NCBI GenBank assembly: GCA_016185345.1
Contig: JACPNS010000021.1
Location: 186,001-250,000 of the forward strand
Direction of reading: 5' to 3'
Length of the DNA: 64,000 nt
Source of the DNA: Solirubrobacterales bacterium
GTDB taxonomy: Bacteria > Actinomycetota > Thermoleophilia > Solirubrobacterales > JACPNS01
Below the pieces are notes generated by a model. That model searched no databases. It was given only the letters and a program-made list of their open reading frames with translations, and was not told where the DNA came from. Position 1 is the stretch's first letter; each line of letters opens with the position of its first letter. Below are positions 1 through 8,362 of this stretch, piece by piece. The position numbers were made by a program, and so were the translations under genes.

Positions 1-107
1 CGACGCACGAGACGAAAGTCATCGCGCGGATCGACACTCCGATTGAGGTCGATTACTTCGAGCACGGCGGGATTCTCCCGTACGTACTACGTCAGCTCGT
101 CGCTTAG
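1..107 (+). CDS. acnA: Aconitate hydratase, C-terminal end (partial)
   Basis: The window opens inside a plus-strand gene whose last 34 codons are visible, in the frame that starts at base 3 and ends with TAG at 105-107. The peptide contains [20 protein letters not shown] and ends in VLRQLVA, which is the characteristic C-terminal signature of AcnA/IRP-type aconitases (citrate to isocitrate in the TCA cycle). Only the swivel-domain tail is present, so the iron-sulfur ligands cannot be checked. The next gene is convergent and ends six bases downstream. Confidence 0.85.
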   Translation, partial: THETKVIARIDTPIEVDYFEHGGILPYVLRQLVA

Positions 108-113
108 CTCCCG

Positions 114-2651
114 CTACTCGTAGCTGAGGGCGTCTATGACGTTCATTTTTGCTGCGCGCCTTGCTGGCGGGAGCGCGGCGAGGATTCCGGCGATGACCGA
201 GAGGATTGCGACGGTGACGATCACGGCTACCGGGGGGTGGAAGTCGGCGTTGGTTTCGCCCGAGGCGATTCCTCTTACGAATGCCCAGCCGAGGGCCATG
301 CCGACCACCAAGCCCAGGGCCGAGCCGGCGGAGGTGATCAGAAGGGATTCGGAGAGGATCATTCGGCGGATCTGCCAGCGGCTTGATCCGATCGCGCGCA
401 AGAGGCCGATCTCACGGGTACGTTCGAGGACGCTCATCAGCAAAGTGTTGACGACGCCGAGAAGGCTCACCAGGATTGCGATGGCCATGATCACGTAGAA
501 GATCGAGAAGACCTGGTTGATCTGGTCTTTGAGCTGCTGCTTGACCTCTTCGTTGGAGAGCGACTGGAAGGCGGGGTAGTCGCGTTCGAGCAGCGTGTCG
601 ATCTGGCCGCCCAGCGCGCCTCGCTGTTCGGGGGTCTTTGCGATCGCGAGGATCTGGGAGTAGCCGGTGGCGCCGTAGAGAGTGTCGAAAGTGTCGAGCG
701 ACATCACGATCGAAGAGGCCTCGATCGAGTTGCCGGTGGCGAGCGCGGCGATCTTCAGTTTCTCGGCGCCGCGCGGGCCTTCGAGGGTCAGCGAATCTCC
801 GACTTCGAGTTTCTCCTGTTTTGCGAATCCCGATGGCAGGGTCACGCCGCCAGCGGCGAGCGCGGCGTTCACGTCCGGGACTGCGCCTTCTGCGAACTCG
901 GGCGTTGAGAACTGGTCTCGTGTCTCGGGGTTGAGCGCGTAGACGGCCTGGCCGGAGGCGTCGCCTGAGATCAGGTAGAGCGCCTTGATGCCAGTTGCGG
1001 CCCCGGCCGCTGGCAGCGCGCGGACTTTCGCAAGCGCGGACTCGGCGATAGTCGATTGCGGGCCGCCCTGGGCTGCCTTCGGCTGGATCGTGAAGTCGGT
1101 CTTCAGTTCCTTGTCGAGGTCGTCGGAGATCGTGCCGATGAAGCTCGATCCGATGCTGCCGATCGCGGCGACCAGTGCGATTCCGATCATCAGGCCCGAC
1201 GCCGTCGAGGCCGTACGAGTCGGATTTGCGCGCGCGTTGTCAGCGGCGAGGCGCCCTTCGACCGGGGTGACCTTCTGCAGCGGCCATGCCATTCCGCGGA
1301 CGAGCCAGGGAACAACAACCGGGCCGATCATGATCACGCCGGTGAACAGGAAGATGACGCCGAACACGCCGGCGGCTATGACCGGCGGCGGGGCGTCTGA
1401 GGAAGAAGCCAGCGTGAAGACGCCGAGCAGGCCCAGCACTGTGAGCACGCTGCCGACGCTGAGCCTGCGGCCCAGGCGCAGGGGCTCGCTGCGGTGCTCA
1501 ACCAACACAGCCTGGATCGGTGGGATCCGACTGGCGCGGATCGCCGGGCGCAGCGCGCCGAGGACGGTCGCGCCGACGCCGAGAATCGGGGCGATGATGA
1601 AGGCCGTGGGCGGGTAGCTGATCGAGCCGATCGGGAAGCCGATGTTCGAGACGAGCCAGACCATCAGGCGCGTCAGCAGCAAGCCGATCACAACCGCAAG
1701 CAGCGCGCCGATCACGCCCAGAAGCAGGGCCTCGACGAGGATCATCCGCCGGATCAGTTTGCGCGAGGCGCCGAGTGTTCGCAGCATGCCGATCTCACGC
1801 AGCCGCTGGGCGACGGTCATGTTGAACGAGTTGAGGATCAGGAAGCCGCCGACAAACAGGCTCATTGCGGCGAAGAAGTAGAGGATGATGTTGAAGCCCT
1901 GGATCTGGCTGTTGATCTCGTCGGCGATGTCGCTGGGGGTGCTGACCTGAACGCCTTCGGGAGCAATAGCTTCGAGCTCCTTGGTGACGGTGTCGATGCT
2001 CTTTCCCGTTTCGACCTTCACGCCGATCTCCGAGTAACCCACCGGGACGTCAAAGTCCTTGCGCATGGCGTCGATGTCCAGCGAGGCGAATCCCTGACCG
2101 CCGAAATCAACGCCGCTGCCGATCTGGAACAGGCGAGAGATCTTGTACTCGCGCACTCCGGTTGGAGTTGCGAAGGCGACGCTGTCGCCGACCTTGACGT
2201 CGTTGGCCTTGGCCCAAGATGAGTCGAGCTGGAGCTCGTCACCTACGAGGTCTGTCGATCCCTCGATCGTTTTCGTGCCGGTGAGATCTGGGTCGCCGGG
2301 GCGGATGCCGTTGACAAAGACCTGGTCCTTCTGACTTGACTCAGCCTTGCCGTCCTTGACCACCACCATCGTTCCGGTGACTGATGGAACTGCGACTTCG
2401 ACGCCGTCGGCCCGCTGCACCTTGGCAAGGAGCGATTCGTCCAGAGTGCCCTGGCCGTTGGCACCTGCGCTCATCGCCAGGTCGGTCTCGCCATAAACCG
2501 AGGAGAACAACTCGTCAAATGTCGAGACGATCGTCTGCGAGAGCGAGAGGACCGAGAAGAACAGGGCTACGCCCAGCACGATGCCGAGGCCATTCAGTAC
2601 TGCGCGGCCCTTTCGTGCGCTGACGCTGCGCCAGGCGAGCGAGCGGATCAT
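114..2651 (-). CDS. ABC transporter permease, FtsX/MacB type, two-domain
   Basis: An 845-residue inner-membrane permease. An N-terminal membrane segment (about 15-40) is followed by an extracytoplasmic MacB_PCD-like domain, then a three-helix FtsX domain (about 255-385) with the motif REIGMLRTLGASR, a middle pair of helices, a second extracytoplasmic domain and a second FtsX domain near the C-terminus with REIGLLRAIGSSR. This duplicated layout is typical of large actinobacterial export or mechanotransmission permeases. The matching ATPase gene is directly upstream, with a 3-base gap, so the two should form one transporter. Substrate is unknown; lipoprotein, lipid or antimicrobial export are the usual options. 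Confidence 0.93.
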   Translation of the reverse strand: MIRSLAWRSVSARKGRAVLNGLGIVLGVALFFSVLSLSQTIVSTFDELFSSVYGETDLAMSAGANGQGTLDESLLAKVQRADGVEVAVPSVTGTMVVVKDGKAESSQKDQVFVNGIRPGDPDLTGTKTIEGSTDLVGDELQLDSSWAKANDVKVGDSVAFATPTGVREYKISRLFQIGSGVDFGGQGFASLDIDAMRKDFDVPVGYSEIGVKVETGKSIDTVTKELEAIAPEGVQVSTPSDIADEINSQIQGFNIILYFFAAMSLFVGGFLILNSFNMTVAQRLREIGMLRTLGASRKLIRRMILVEALLLGVIGALLAVVIGLLLTRLMVWLVSNIGFPIGSISYPPTAFIIAPILGVGATVLGALRPAIRASRIPPIQAVLVEHRSEPLRLGRRLSVGSVLTVLGLLGVFTLASSSDAPPPVIAAGVFGVIFLFTGVIMIGPVVVPWLVRGMAWPLQKVTPVEGRLAADNARANPTRTASTASGLMIGIALVAAIGSIGSSFIGTISDDLDKELKTDFTIQPKAAQGGPQSTIAESALAKVRALPAAGAATGIKALYLISGDASGQAVYALNPETRDQFSTPEFAEGAVPDVNAALAAGGVTLPSGFAKQEKLEVGDSLTLEGPRGAEKLKIAALATGNSIEASSIVMSLDTFDTLYGATGYSQILAIAKTPEQRGALGGQIDTLLERDYPAFQSLSNEEVKQQLKDQINQVFSIFYVIMAIAILVSLLGVVNTLLMSVLERTREIGLLRAIGSSRWQIRRMILSESLLITSAGSALGLVVGMALGWAFVRGIASGETNADFHPPVAVIVTVAILSVIAGILAALPPARRAAKMNVIDALSYE

Positions 2652-2654
2652 GGG

Positions 2655-3398
2655 TTAGGCCGCCTGCTCGAGGCTGGCGAAGAACTCGATGATGCTGTTG
2701 GTGTCGCCACCGGGGACTTCGCCGGCGATCAGGCCGTCGCGAAGGAATACGACACGGCTCGCGCGACTCGCCGCTGCGGCATCGTGGGTGACCATCATGA
2801 TCGTGTGGCCAGCCGACTGTTGGACCTCGCGCAGCATGTCGAGCACCGACGCGCCGTTCTTGGAGTCGAGGTTTCCGGTCGGCTCATCTGCAAGGAGCAG
2901 CGCGGGTTCGCGCATCAGTGAACGCGCCACAGAGACACGCTGCTGTTCGCCGCCCGAGAGCTGCGAGGGAAGGTGCTTTGCGCGGTCGGTGAGGCCGACG
3001 AGCTTGAGCAGTTCGGCCGCGCGCGCATGCAGCTCGCCGGACTTTTCGCCGGCGATCATCGAAGGGAGCATCACGTTCTCCTCGGCGGTCATCGTCGGCA
3101 GAAGATTGAAGAACTGGAAGATGAATCCGATCGAGTCGCGGCGCAGGAGCGTGAGTTGCTCCTCGTTCATTCCTCCGATCTCCTCGCCACCGATTGCGAC
3201 GCTGCCGTCATCGTAGGTTTCAAGTGCACCGAGGATGTGCATCAGCGTGCTCTTGCCCGATCCCGACGGACCCATCACGGCGACGAACTCGCCCCGCTCG
3301 ATCGTCAGGTCAATGCCCTTTAGTGCATCGACAGAAGTTTCGCCTGATTCGTAGCGCTTGGACAGGGCAGAGACTTTTACGGCCGGGGAGTCGTTCAT
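2655..3398 (-). CDS. ABC transporter ATP-binding protein, LolD/MacB family
   Basis: A 247-residue cytoplasmic ATPase for the adjacent FtsX-type permease. Walker A is GPSGSGKST (about residue 43), the Q-loop lies in FIFQFFNLLPTMTAEENV, the signature motif is LSGGEQQR, and Walker B is LLLADEPTGNLD followed by an H-loop in VTHD. The FNLLPTMTAEENV stretch and the NLDS after Walker B are hallmarks of the LolD/MacB/FtsE subfamily. It lies in a minus-strand unit after the decarboxylase, 11 bases away, and ends 3 bases before the permease. Confidence 0.95.
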   Translation of the reverse strand: MNDSPAVKVSALSKRYESGETSVDALKGIDLTIERGEFVAVMGPSGSGKSTLMHILGALETYDDGSVAIGGEEIGGMNEEQLTLLRRDSIGFIFQFFNLLPTMTAEENVMLPSMIAGEKSGELHARAAELLKLVGLTDRAKHLPSQLSGGEQQRVSVARSLMREPALLLADEPTGNLDSKNGASVLDMLREVQQSAGHTIMMVTHDAAAASRASRVVFLRDGLIAGEVPGGDTNSIIEFFASLEQAA

Positions 3399-3409
3399 GG
3401 CTCCCGAGA

Positions 3410-4873
3410 TTAGTTCGGGAGCACGTGGATCGTGCGGAACTCCTTGTCGCTGGCTCCGTGCAGCCGCGCACCCTGCGCGACTTGGCGACGGAGGTGGTCA
3501 ACGATCTCCTGGCTGATCAGCTCGCCCGGCAGAAGCGCTGGAATGCCTGGGGGATAAACCGACACCGACTCGCCGCAGACGCGACCAATCGAGGAGCCGA
3601 CATCGATCACTTCGCTTGCGCCGAGAAACGCCTCGCGCGGGGTGACCGCTTGCTCGAGGTTGAACGTTTCGAGCGAATCAATTGGTGTGGCAGGATCGCG
3701 CAGCGGTTCGGCCTGCTCGGCCGCGTCGGCGAGCGCCGCATAAAGGCGATCGAGATTTGTCTGATCCTCGGCGATCCCGGCGACGAACACGACGACGGTG
3801 TCTGTTGCGAGTTCGGGGACGACGTCGTGGTGTTCGCGGATGAAGTCGGCGAGCGCAAAGCCGGACTGGCCGGTGCCACGCGTATCTACGACGATGCGCA
3901 GAGGGTCGGTGTCATGTACTCCGGTGTGGCCGCGCAGGTCCATGCCTGCCACATAGAGCCCGGGGATCAGGTCGATCTTGTCCACGAGCGCGTCGATTGC
4001 CGCGAGGGTCTGGGTGAGAAGCGCTTCGCCGTTGATCGTCAGGTTGCGGCGAGCGGCGTCGAGCGAGACGAGCAGCAGCCCGTTTGGCGAGGTCGATCGC
4101 ACGAGGCGAACCGCGCGGTCAACCATGTCGGGGTTGATGAACTCCGAATCTGCGACGTGCAGCATTGCGCTCTGCGTGAATGAGCCGGCGGTTTTGTGGA
4201 TCGAAGTCAGAACGGCGTCTGCGCCGAGTTCCAGCGCGCTGCGCGGAACGTCCTTGTGTCGTCCAAAGTGCGAGCCCCAAGATTGATCGACGAGTAGCGG
4301 AAGACAATGTTCATGTGCGATTCCAGCCAGCGCGGCAACGTCGGCGCACGTGCCGTAGTAGGTCGGCGAGACGATGAAGACTGCCCGTGCGTCGGGATTC
4401 TTGGCGAGCGTGCTCGTCAGGTCGTCCGGGAGAACACCGTGCGCGATCTGCAGGTCGTGGTCCACGTGGGGCGAGACGAAGGCCGGTATGCCGCCACTGA
4501 GCACGAGCCCGTCCACGACCGAACCGTGCGAATTCCGCTGCACAACGACTCGCGCGCCGAGCGGTGCGAGCGCCAGCGCAAGGGCATGGTTGCCCTGGGT
4601 CGCGCCGTTGGTCAGAAACCACGTTTGCTTGGCGCCGAAGGACCCCGCGGCAAGCAGCTCGGCTTCGTCGGCGGGGGTGGGGTACCCGCCAACGTCGATC
4701 CCATGCATGTCGCGCGGGATGTCGTACTTCAGCGCATCCGCAAGATGCTCGCGGAGCTTTGGGTCGGCACCGAAGCCGCCCTTGTGCCCGGGCACATGAA
4801 AGCGCGCCGGGTCACGATCGCCATAGGCGATCAGTGCATCGAGATAGGGCGTGCTGTCCTGCTCGCGCGCCAG
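3410..4873 (-). CDS. Orn/Lys/Arg decarboxylase-type PLP enzyme
   Basis: A fold-type I PLP enzyme related to the Orn/Lys/Arg decarboxylase major domain (SpeA/YaaO-like). The Schiff-base lysine sits in SIHKTAGSFTQSAMLH, and the cofactor-binding stretch VSPTYYGTC and LLVDQSWGSHF are present. The first ordinary start codon, GTG at 4795, would begin the protein inside the conserved FHVPGHKGG motif. The same frame reads upstream as STPYLDALIAYGDRDPARFH, which is the normal N-terminus of the family, and no ATG, GTG or TTG occurs before the in-frame stop near 4958. I chose CTG at 4873-4871 because AAGG at 4885-4882 lies 8 nt before it. Substrate (arginine, lysine or ornithine) cannot be told. Confidence 0.85.
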   Translation of the reverse strand: MAREQDSTPYLDALIAYGDRDPARFHVPGHKGGFGADPKLREHLADALKYDIPRDMHGIDVGGYPTPADEAELLAAGSFGAKQTWFLTNGATQGNHALALALAPLGARVVVQRNSHGSVVDGLVLSGGIPAFVSPHVDHDLQIAHGVLPDDLTSTLAKNPDARAVFIVSPTYYGTCADVAALAGIAHEHCLPLLVDQSWGSHFGRHKDVPRSALELGADAVLTSIHKTAGSFTQSAMLHVADSEFINPDMVDRAVRLVRSTSPNGLLLVSLDAARRNLTINGEALLTQTLAAIDALVDKIDLIPGLYVAGMDLRGHTGVHDTDPLRIVVDTRGTGQSGFALADFIREHHDVVPELATDTVVVFVAGIAEDQTNLDRLYAALADAAEQAEPLRDPATPIDSLETFNLEQAVTPREAFLGASEVIDVGSSIGRVCGESVSVYPPGIPALLPGELISQEIVDHLRRQVAQGARLHGASDKEFRTIHVLPN

Positions 4874-4883
4874 GGCCAGCGCC

Positions 4884-5189
4884 TTAGAGACGGTCGCGAA
4901 CGGAGTCGACCTTGTCGGCGAGCGTCTGGTCCGGCTTGTCGGATGGTTCGTCGAGCTTCAGGACTGTGTAGACGCGGGGGATGCCCAGCTCGAGAGGAAT
5001 CTTGTGGAGCTCCGCAGCGAGGGCAAAGATGTCGTCTGCCGTGCCCTCGAGCGAGGTGCCCATCCCGTGCAGCTGAAAGGCGACCTTTGACTGCTGCGAA
5101 AGCCTGCGTTGAATCTCCGCGATGTACTCGCTGGCGTGCGAATCGGGGCCGGTGCGCAATCCGAGAATCGTTATGTCAGCGGTGGCCAT
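4884..5189 (-). CDS. MTH1187-family thiamine-binding protein
   Basis: A 101-residue protein of the MTH1187/YkoF-like (DUF77) family, ferredoxin-like small proteins that form tetramers and bind thiamine or its pyrimidine. The pattern ...FQLHGMGTSLEGTADDIFALAAELHK... followed by RVYTVLKLDEPSDKP matches the family core, in which the conserved GTSLEG turn is diagnostic. It heads a minus-strand unit with the decarboxylase; its TAA stop overlaps the likely ribosome-binding site of that gene. A TAGATT hexamer sits 6 nt before the ATG, suggesting a leaderless transcript. Confidence 0.85.
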   Translation of the reverse strand: MATADITILGLRTGPDSHASEYIAEIQRRLSQQSKVAFQLHGMGTSLEGTADDIFALAAELHKIPLELGIPRVYTVLKLDEPSDKPDQTLADKVDSVRDRL

Positions 5190-5195
5190 GAGGCC

Positions 5196-5201
5196 AATCT
5201 A
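5196..5201 (-). promoter_or_regulatory. Putative -10 box of the DUF77 gene (leaderless)
   Basis: TAGATT on the minus strand, 6 nt before the ATG at 5189. It matches the actinobacterial -10 TANNNT, and no Shine-Dalgarno sequence is seen. Confidence 0.5.
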
Positions 5202-5209
5202 CCGCTGCA

Positions 5210-6706
5210 TCAGGCGAGGCTGGTCCAGACGGTCTTGGTTTCGAGGTACGCGTCGAGGTTTTCAGCGCCGTGTTCGCGGCCGATCCCGGACGCCTTGACA
5301 CCGCCGAACGGCGCGGCGGGATCCGTCAGGCCCCACATGTTGATGTAGACCATTCCCGACTCGAGCATTCCGGCGAGCTTGTGCGCGCGGCCGATGTCGC
5401 GGGTCCAGAGGCCGGCGGCGAGGCCGTACTCGTTGTCGTTGGCCTTCTCTGCGATCGCCTCGAGATCCTCAAAGGGGGTCGCGGCGAGGACGGGACCGAA
5501 GATCTCTTCACGCGCGATGCGCATGTCGGATTCGACTCCGGTGAAGAGGGTGGGGCGGATGAAGTATCCGTTGCCGTCCTCGCGCTCGGCGACGCCGCCA
5601 GCGATCGCTTCCGCGCCTTCGTCGAGGCCGATCTGGATGTACTCGTTGACGCGCTCGAACTGCTGCTCGCTGACAACTGGTCCGAACGTCGTTCCCTTTG
5701 TGAGTCCCGGGCCGACGACCGAGTTGTTCGCAAGTTCGGCGAGCTGACCGGTGACCTCTTCGTAGAGCGAGTTCTGAACGAACAGGCGCGAGCCGGCGTT
5801 GCAGGCCTGGCCGGTGTTGAAGTAGATGCTCTGGAACGATCCGCCGATCGCGGCCGTGAGGTCTGCGTCCTCGAAGATGATGTTCGGCGACTTGCCGCCG
5901 AGCTCGAGCGTGACGCGCTTGAGGTCGCGGCCGGCCTTGGCGCCGATTTCGCGGCCGACGGCCGTCGAGCCAGTGAAGGCAATCTTGTTCACACCGGGGT
6001 GATCGACGAGCGCGGCGCCAACTGAGCCGTCGCCGTTGACGACGTTGACGACGCCATCGGGGAAGCCGGCTTCCTTGACCAGTTCGGCCAGGCGCAGAGC
6101 AGTTACGGGCGTCTGTTCGGCGGCCTTGAGCACGACGGTGCAGCCTGCTGTGAGCGCCGGCGCGAGCTTCCAGACGGCCATCATCAGCGGGAAGTTCCAC
6201 GGGACGATCTGAGCGCAGACGCCAACCGGAATGCGCTCGGTGTAGACGAACATGCCCTTGGCCTCAACCGGAATCGCGCGGCCTTCGAGCTTGCTTGCCC
6301 AGCCCGCGAAGTAGCGTAGGTGCTTGACCGAGCCGGCGACGTCAACGATCTGCGCGATCTTGACTGGCTTGCCGTTGTCGATCGATTCGAGCTGCGCGAG
6401 TTCTTCGGCGTTCTCTGCGATCAGTTCGGCGAGTTTGTTGATCAGTTCGCCGCGTTGGATTCCCGTGAGCTTCTTCCATGGTCCGTTGAACGCATCACGC
6501 GCAGCGGCGACGGCGTCGTCGATGTCCTGCCGGGATGCGATCGCGACCTCTGCGATCGGCGCGCCAGTGGACGGGTCGATCGTGGTGAAGGTGTCTGAGC
6601 CGGCGCGGAACTCGCCGCCGATGAAGTTGCCGAGCGGAGCGCGGTCGAGGAAGGCGCTGGCGGCGCGGGAGAGGTCGGTGAGTTGTGACGTCAAGGTGGT
6701 GGACAT
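5210..6706 (-). CDS. NAD(P)-dependent aldehyde dehydrogenase
   Basis: A full-length 498-residue ALDH superfamily enzyme oxidising an aldehyde to its acid with NAD(P)+. The catalytic cysteine is C302 in FNTGQACNAGSRL and the general base is E268 in LELGGKSPN; the cofactor motif FTGSTAVG (about 244-251) and the C-terminal EEIFGPVLA are intact. The sequence resembles phenylacetaldehyde, betaine-aldehyde or broad retinal-type ALDHs; the substrate cannot be fixed. It is separated by 20 bases from the next minus-strand gene. A TAGCCT hexamer 7 nt before the ATG suggests its own leaderless promoter. Confidence 0.93.
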   Translation of the reverse strand: MSTTLTSQLTDLSRAASAFLDRAPLGNFIGGEFRAGSDTFTTIDPSTGAPIAEVAIASRQDIDDAVAAARDAFNGPWKKLTGIQRGELINKLAELIAENAEELAQLESIDNGKPVKIAQIVDVAGSVKHLRYFAGWASKLEGRAIPVEAKGMFVYTERIPVGVCAQIVPWNFPLMMAVWKLAPALTAGCTVVLKAAEQTPVTALRLAELVKEAGFPDGVVNVVNGDGSVGAALVDHPGVNKIAFTGSTAVGREIGAKAGRDLKRVTLELGGKSPNIIFEDADLTAAIGGSFQSIYFNTGQACNAGSRLFVQNSLYEEVTGQLAELANNSVVGPGLTKGTTFGPVVSEQQFERVNEYIQIGLDEGAEAIAGGVAEREDGNGYFIRPTLFTGVESDMRIAREEIFGPVLAATPFEDLEAIAEKANDNEYGLAAGLWTRDIGRAHKLAGMLESGMVYINMWGLTDPAAPFGGVKASGIGREHGAENLDAYLETKTVWTSLA

Positions 6707-6713
6707 GGCGTGA

Positions 6714-6719
6714 AGGCTA
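6714..6719 (-). promoter_or_regulatory. Putative -10 box of the aldehyde dehydrogenase gene
   Basis: TAGCCT on the minus strand, 7 nt before the ATG at 6706. Leaderless-type spacing. Confidence 0.5.
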
Positions 6720-6754
6720 CCCCGGTTCGCGCCAACGCGTTCAAGCGGAATTAA

Positions 6755-6801
6755 GCCCCAACATACGTCCTGCCGAGGGTCGGCAGGACGTATGTTGGGG
6801 C
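6755..6801. terminator. Perfect 22-bp inverted repeat, loop of 3
   Basis: Two exactly complementary 22-nt arms (6755-6776 and 6780-6801) are separated by GGG. The hairpin lies 10 bases after the stop of the 3-hydroxyacyl-CoA dehydrogenase gene and is most simply the terminator of the beta-oxidation operon. It is not classical: on the minus strand a run of six T precedes the stem and only TTAATT follows it. The perfect 22-bp arms are longer than terminators usually need. Confidence 0.6.
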
Positions 6802-6811
6802 AAAAAATGGC

Positions 6812-8362
6812 TTAGTTTCGTCCCTCGAGGACAGCTCGGCGCAGGGCGGGTGCTGCGCGATAGCGGTCTCCGCCGATTTCGCGCTGCAATGCATCGAGGC
6901 TGGAGACGATCTGCGCCGACCCGATCGCGTCGCGCCAGGCCATCAGTCCGCGCGGGTAGTTCAGTCCTAGCTGAACACCCTTGTCGATGTCCTCGGCTGA
7001 GCCGACTCCCTCTTGAAGCGCGAAAGATGCCTCGTTGATCAACTGGCAGACGACTCGCCCGAGCACTAGCCCCGGTCCGTCGCCGACTTCGATTACGTGC
7101 TTGCCGATGACATGGAAGAAGTGGCGCGTGACGGTGAGGGTCTCCTCCGAGGTGCCAGAGCCGCGCGTGATCTCGACTGCGCGAGCCTCTCCAAGTGGAG
7201 GTAGGCAGTGGAAGCCAGCGAAGTCGCGCCCGCGAGCTGCTGCGGCGAGACTGTTTCCGGCGCACAACACCGCCACCGGACCACGGGAGAGATCGATGTC
7301 GCGCCCGGCGGTCACGAGTCGCGCGTCGATGGTGATGGTGCGCGGGATCTCGGCGGGCGCTGCGACTTCGTAGCCGGCGGCTTCGGCGAGGCGACGAAGC
7401 TCGCGAGCGAGCTGGGTTTCGCCAATCACGTCAACCGCGCCGGACGCGCTCTCGATCATTTGGGGCGAGGGATCCTCCGGGCGATAGGCACCGCCCTCGG
7501 GGTACTCGTAGTAGCCGCGACCGCTCTTTCGCCCGAGCCTGCCAGCCGCAATCATCTGCGCCGGAATGCCACTCGGGCGCCAGCGCGGCTCGCCGTGGCC
7601 GAGGTCGTAGAACGACTTTGCAATGTCGTAGCCGACGTCCACGCCAACAAGATCTGAGAGCTCGAAAGGCCCCATTCGAAATCCGCCGCCAAGGCGCATC
7701 ACGCGGTCAATCGTCGGCGCATCGGCGACGCCTTCACCGAGAAGTTGCTGCGCCTCCAGCAAGAAGGGGCGGCTGACGCGATTGACGAGGAACCCCGGCC
7801 CATCGCTGGCATCGATCGACTCGCGGCCCATGGCCGCGCCGACCGCGCGTGCAATCGTCAGAGCCTCGGCAGAGCTGTTCATTCCCGCGATCACCTCGAC
7901 AAGGCGCATCAGCGGAACAGGGTTGAAGAAGTGCATGCCAACCACGCGCTCTGATTGAGGTACGCCCGCTGCGATAGCCGTGACCGGAAGTGAGGAGGTG
8001 TTGGTTGCGAAAACAGTTCCCGGCGCGGTGACTGCCGCGAGCTTTGAGAACAGATCCTGCTTGACCTCGAGCTTCTCGGCCACGGCCTCGATGATCAGGA
8101 AGCAGTCGCCGAGCTCTTGGACTGAAGACACAGCGTCGATTCGCGAGATCGCGGCACCGGCCTGTGCGTCGGTGGTCTTCCCGCGTGCAACGGAGCGCTC
8201 AAGGAAACTCGCTATTCGCCCGCGAGCGGCATCGGCCGCGCCTTCGGCAACGTCGAAGAGCTTTACGTCAAGGCCACCGACGGCGGCGACCTGCGCGATA
8301 CCGGCACCCATGGTGCCAGCGCCGACCACTCCAATTGGAGCGTCTGGCAGCCCGGGGGCCAT
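6812..8362 (-). CDS. 3-hydroxyacyl-CoA dehydrogenase, tandem C-terminal domains
   Basis: A 516-residue NAD-dependent 3-hydroxyacyl-CoA dehydrogenase that oxidises 3-hydroxyacyl-CoA to 3-ketoacyl-CoA. The Rossmann motif is GAGTMGAGIAQVAA (about 14-27). The catalytic region VGMHFFNPVPLMRLVEVI contains the active-site His, and NRVSRPFLLEAQQLL begins the first C-terminal domain. A second, degenerate C-terminal dimerisation domain follows (about 400-500, with GRVVCQLINEASFALQEGV), as in PaaH-type enzymes. It is the last gene of an acd-ech-hbd operon and its ATG shares one base with the stop of the hydratase gene. A phenylacetate (PaaH) role is possible but no other paa genes are nearby. Confidence 0.93.
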   Translation of the reverse strand: MAPGLPDAPIGVVGAGTMGAGIAQVAAVGGLDVKLFDVAEGAADAARGRIASFLERSVARGKTTDAQAGAAISRIDAVSSVQELGDCFLIIEAVAEKLEVKQDLFSKLAAVTAPGTVFATNTSSLPVTAIAAGVPQSERVVGMHFFNPVPLMRLVEVIAGMNSSAEALTIARAVGAAMGRESIDASDGPGFLVNRVSRPFLLEAQQLLGEGVADAPTIDRVMRLGGGFRMGPFELSDLVGVDVGYDIAKSFYDLGHGEPRWRPSGIPAQMIAAGRLGRKSGRGYYEYPEGGAYRPEDPSPQMIESASGAVDVIGETQLARELRRLAEAAGYEVAAPAEIPRTITIDARLVTAGRDIDLSRGPVAVLCAGNSLAAAARGRDFAGFHCLPPLGEARAVEITRGSGTSEETLTVTRHFFHVIGKHVIEVGDGPGLVLGRVVCQLINEASFALQEGVGSAEDIDKGVQLGLNYPRGLMAWRDAIGSAQIVSSLDALQREIGGDRYRAAPALRRAVLEGRN

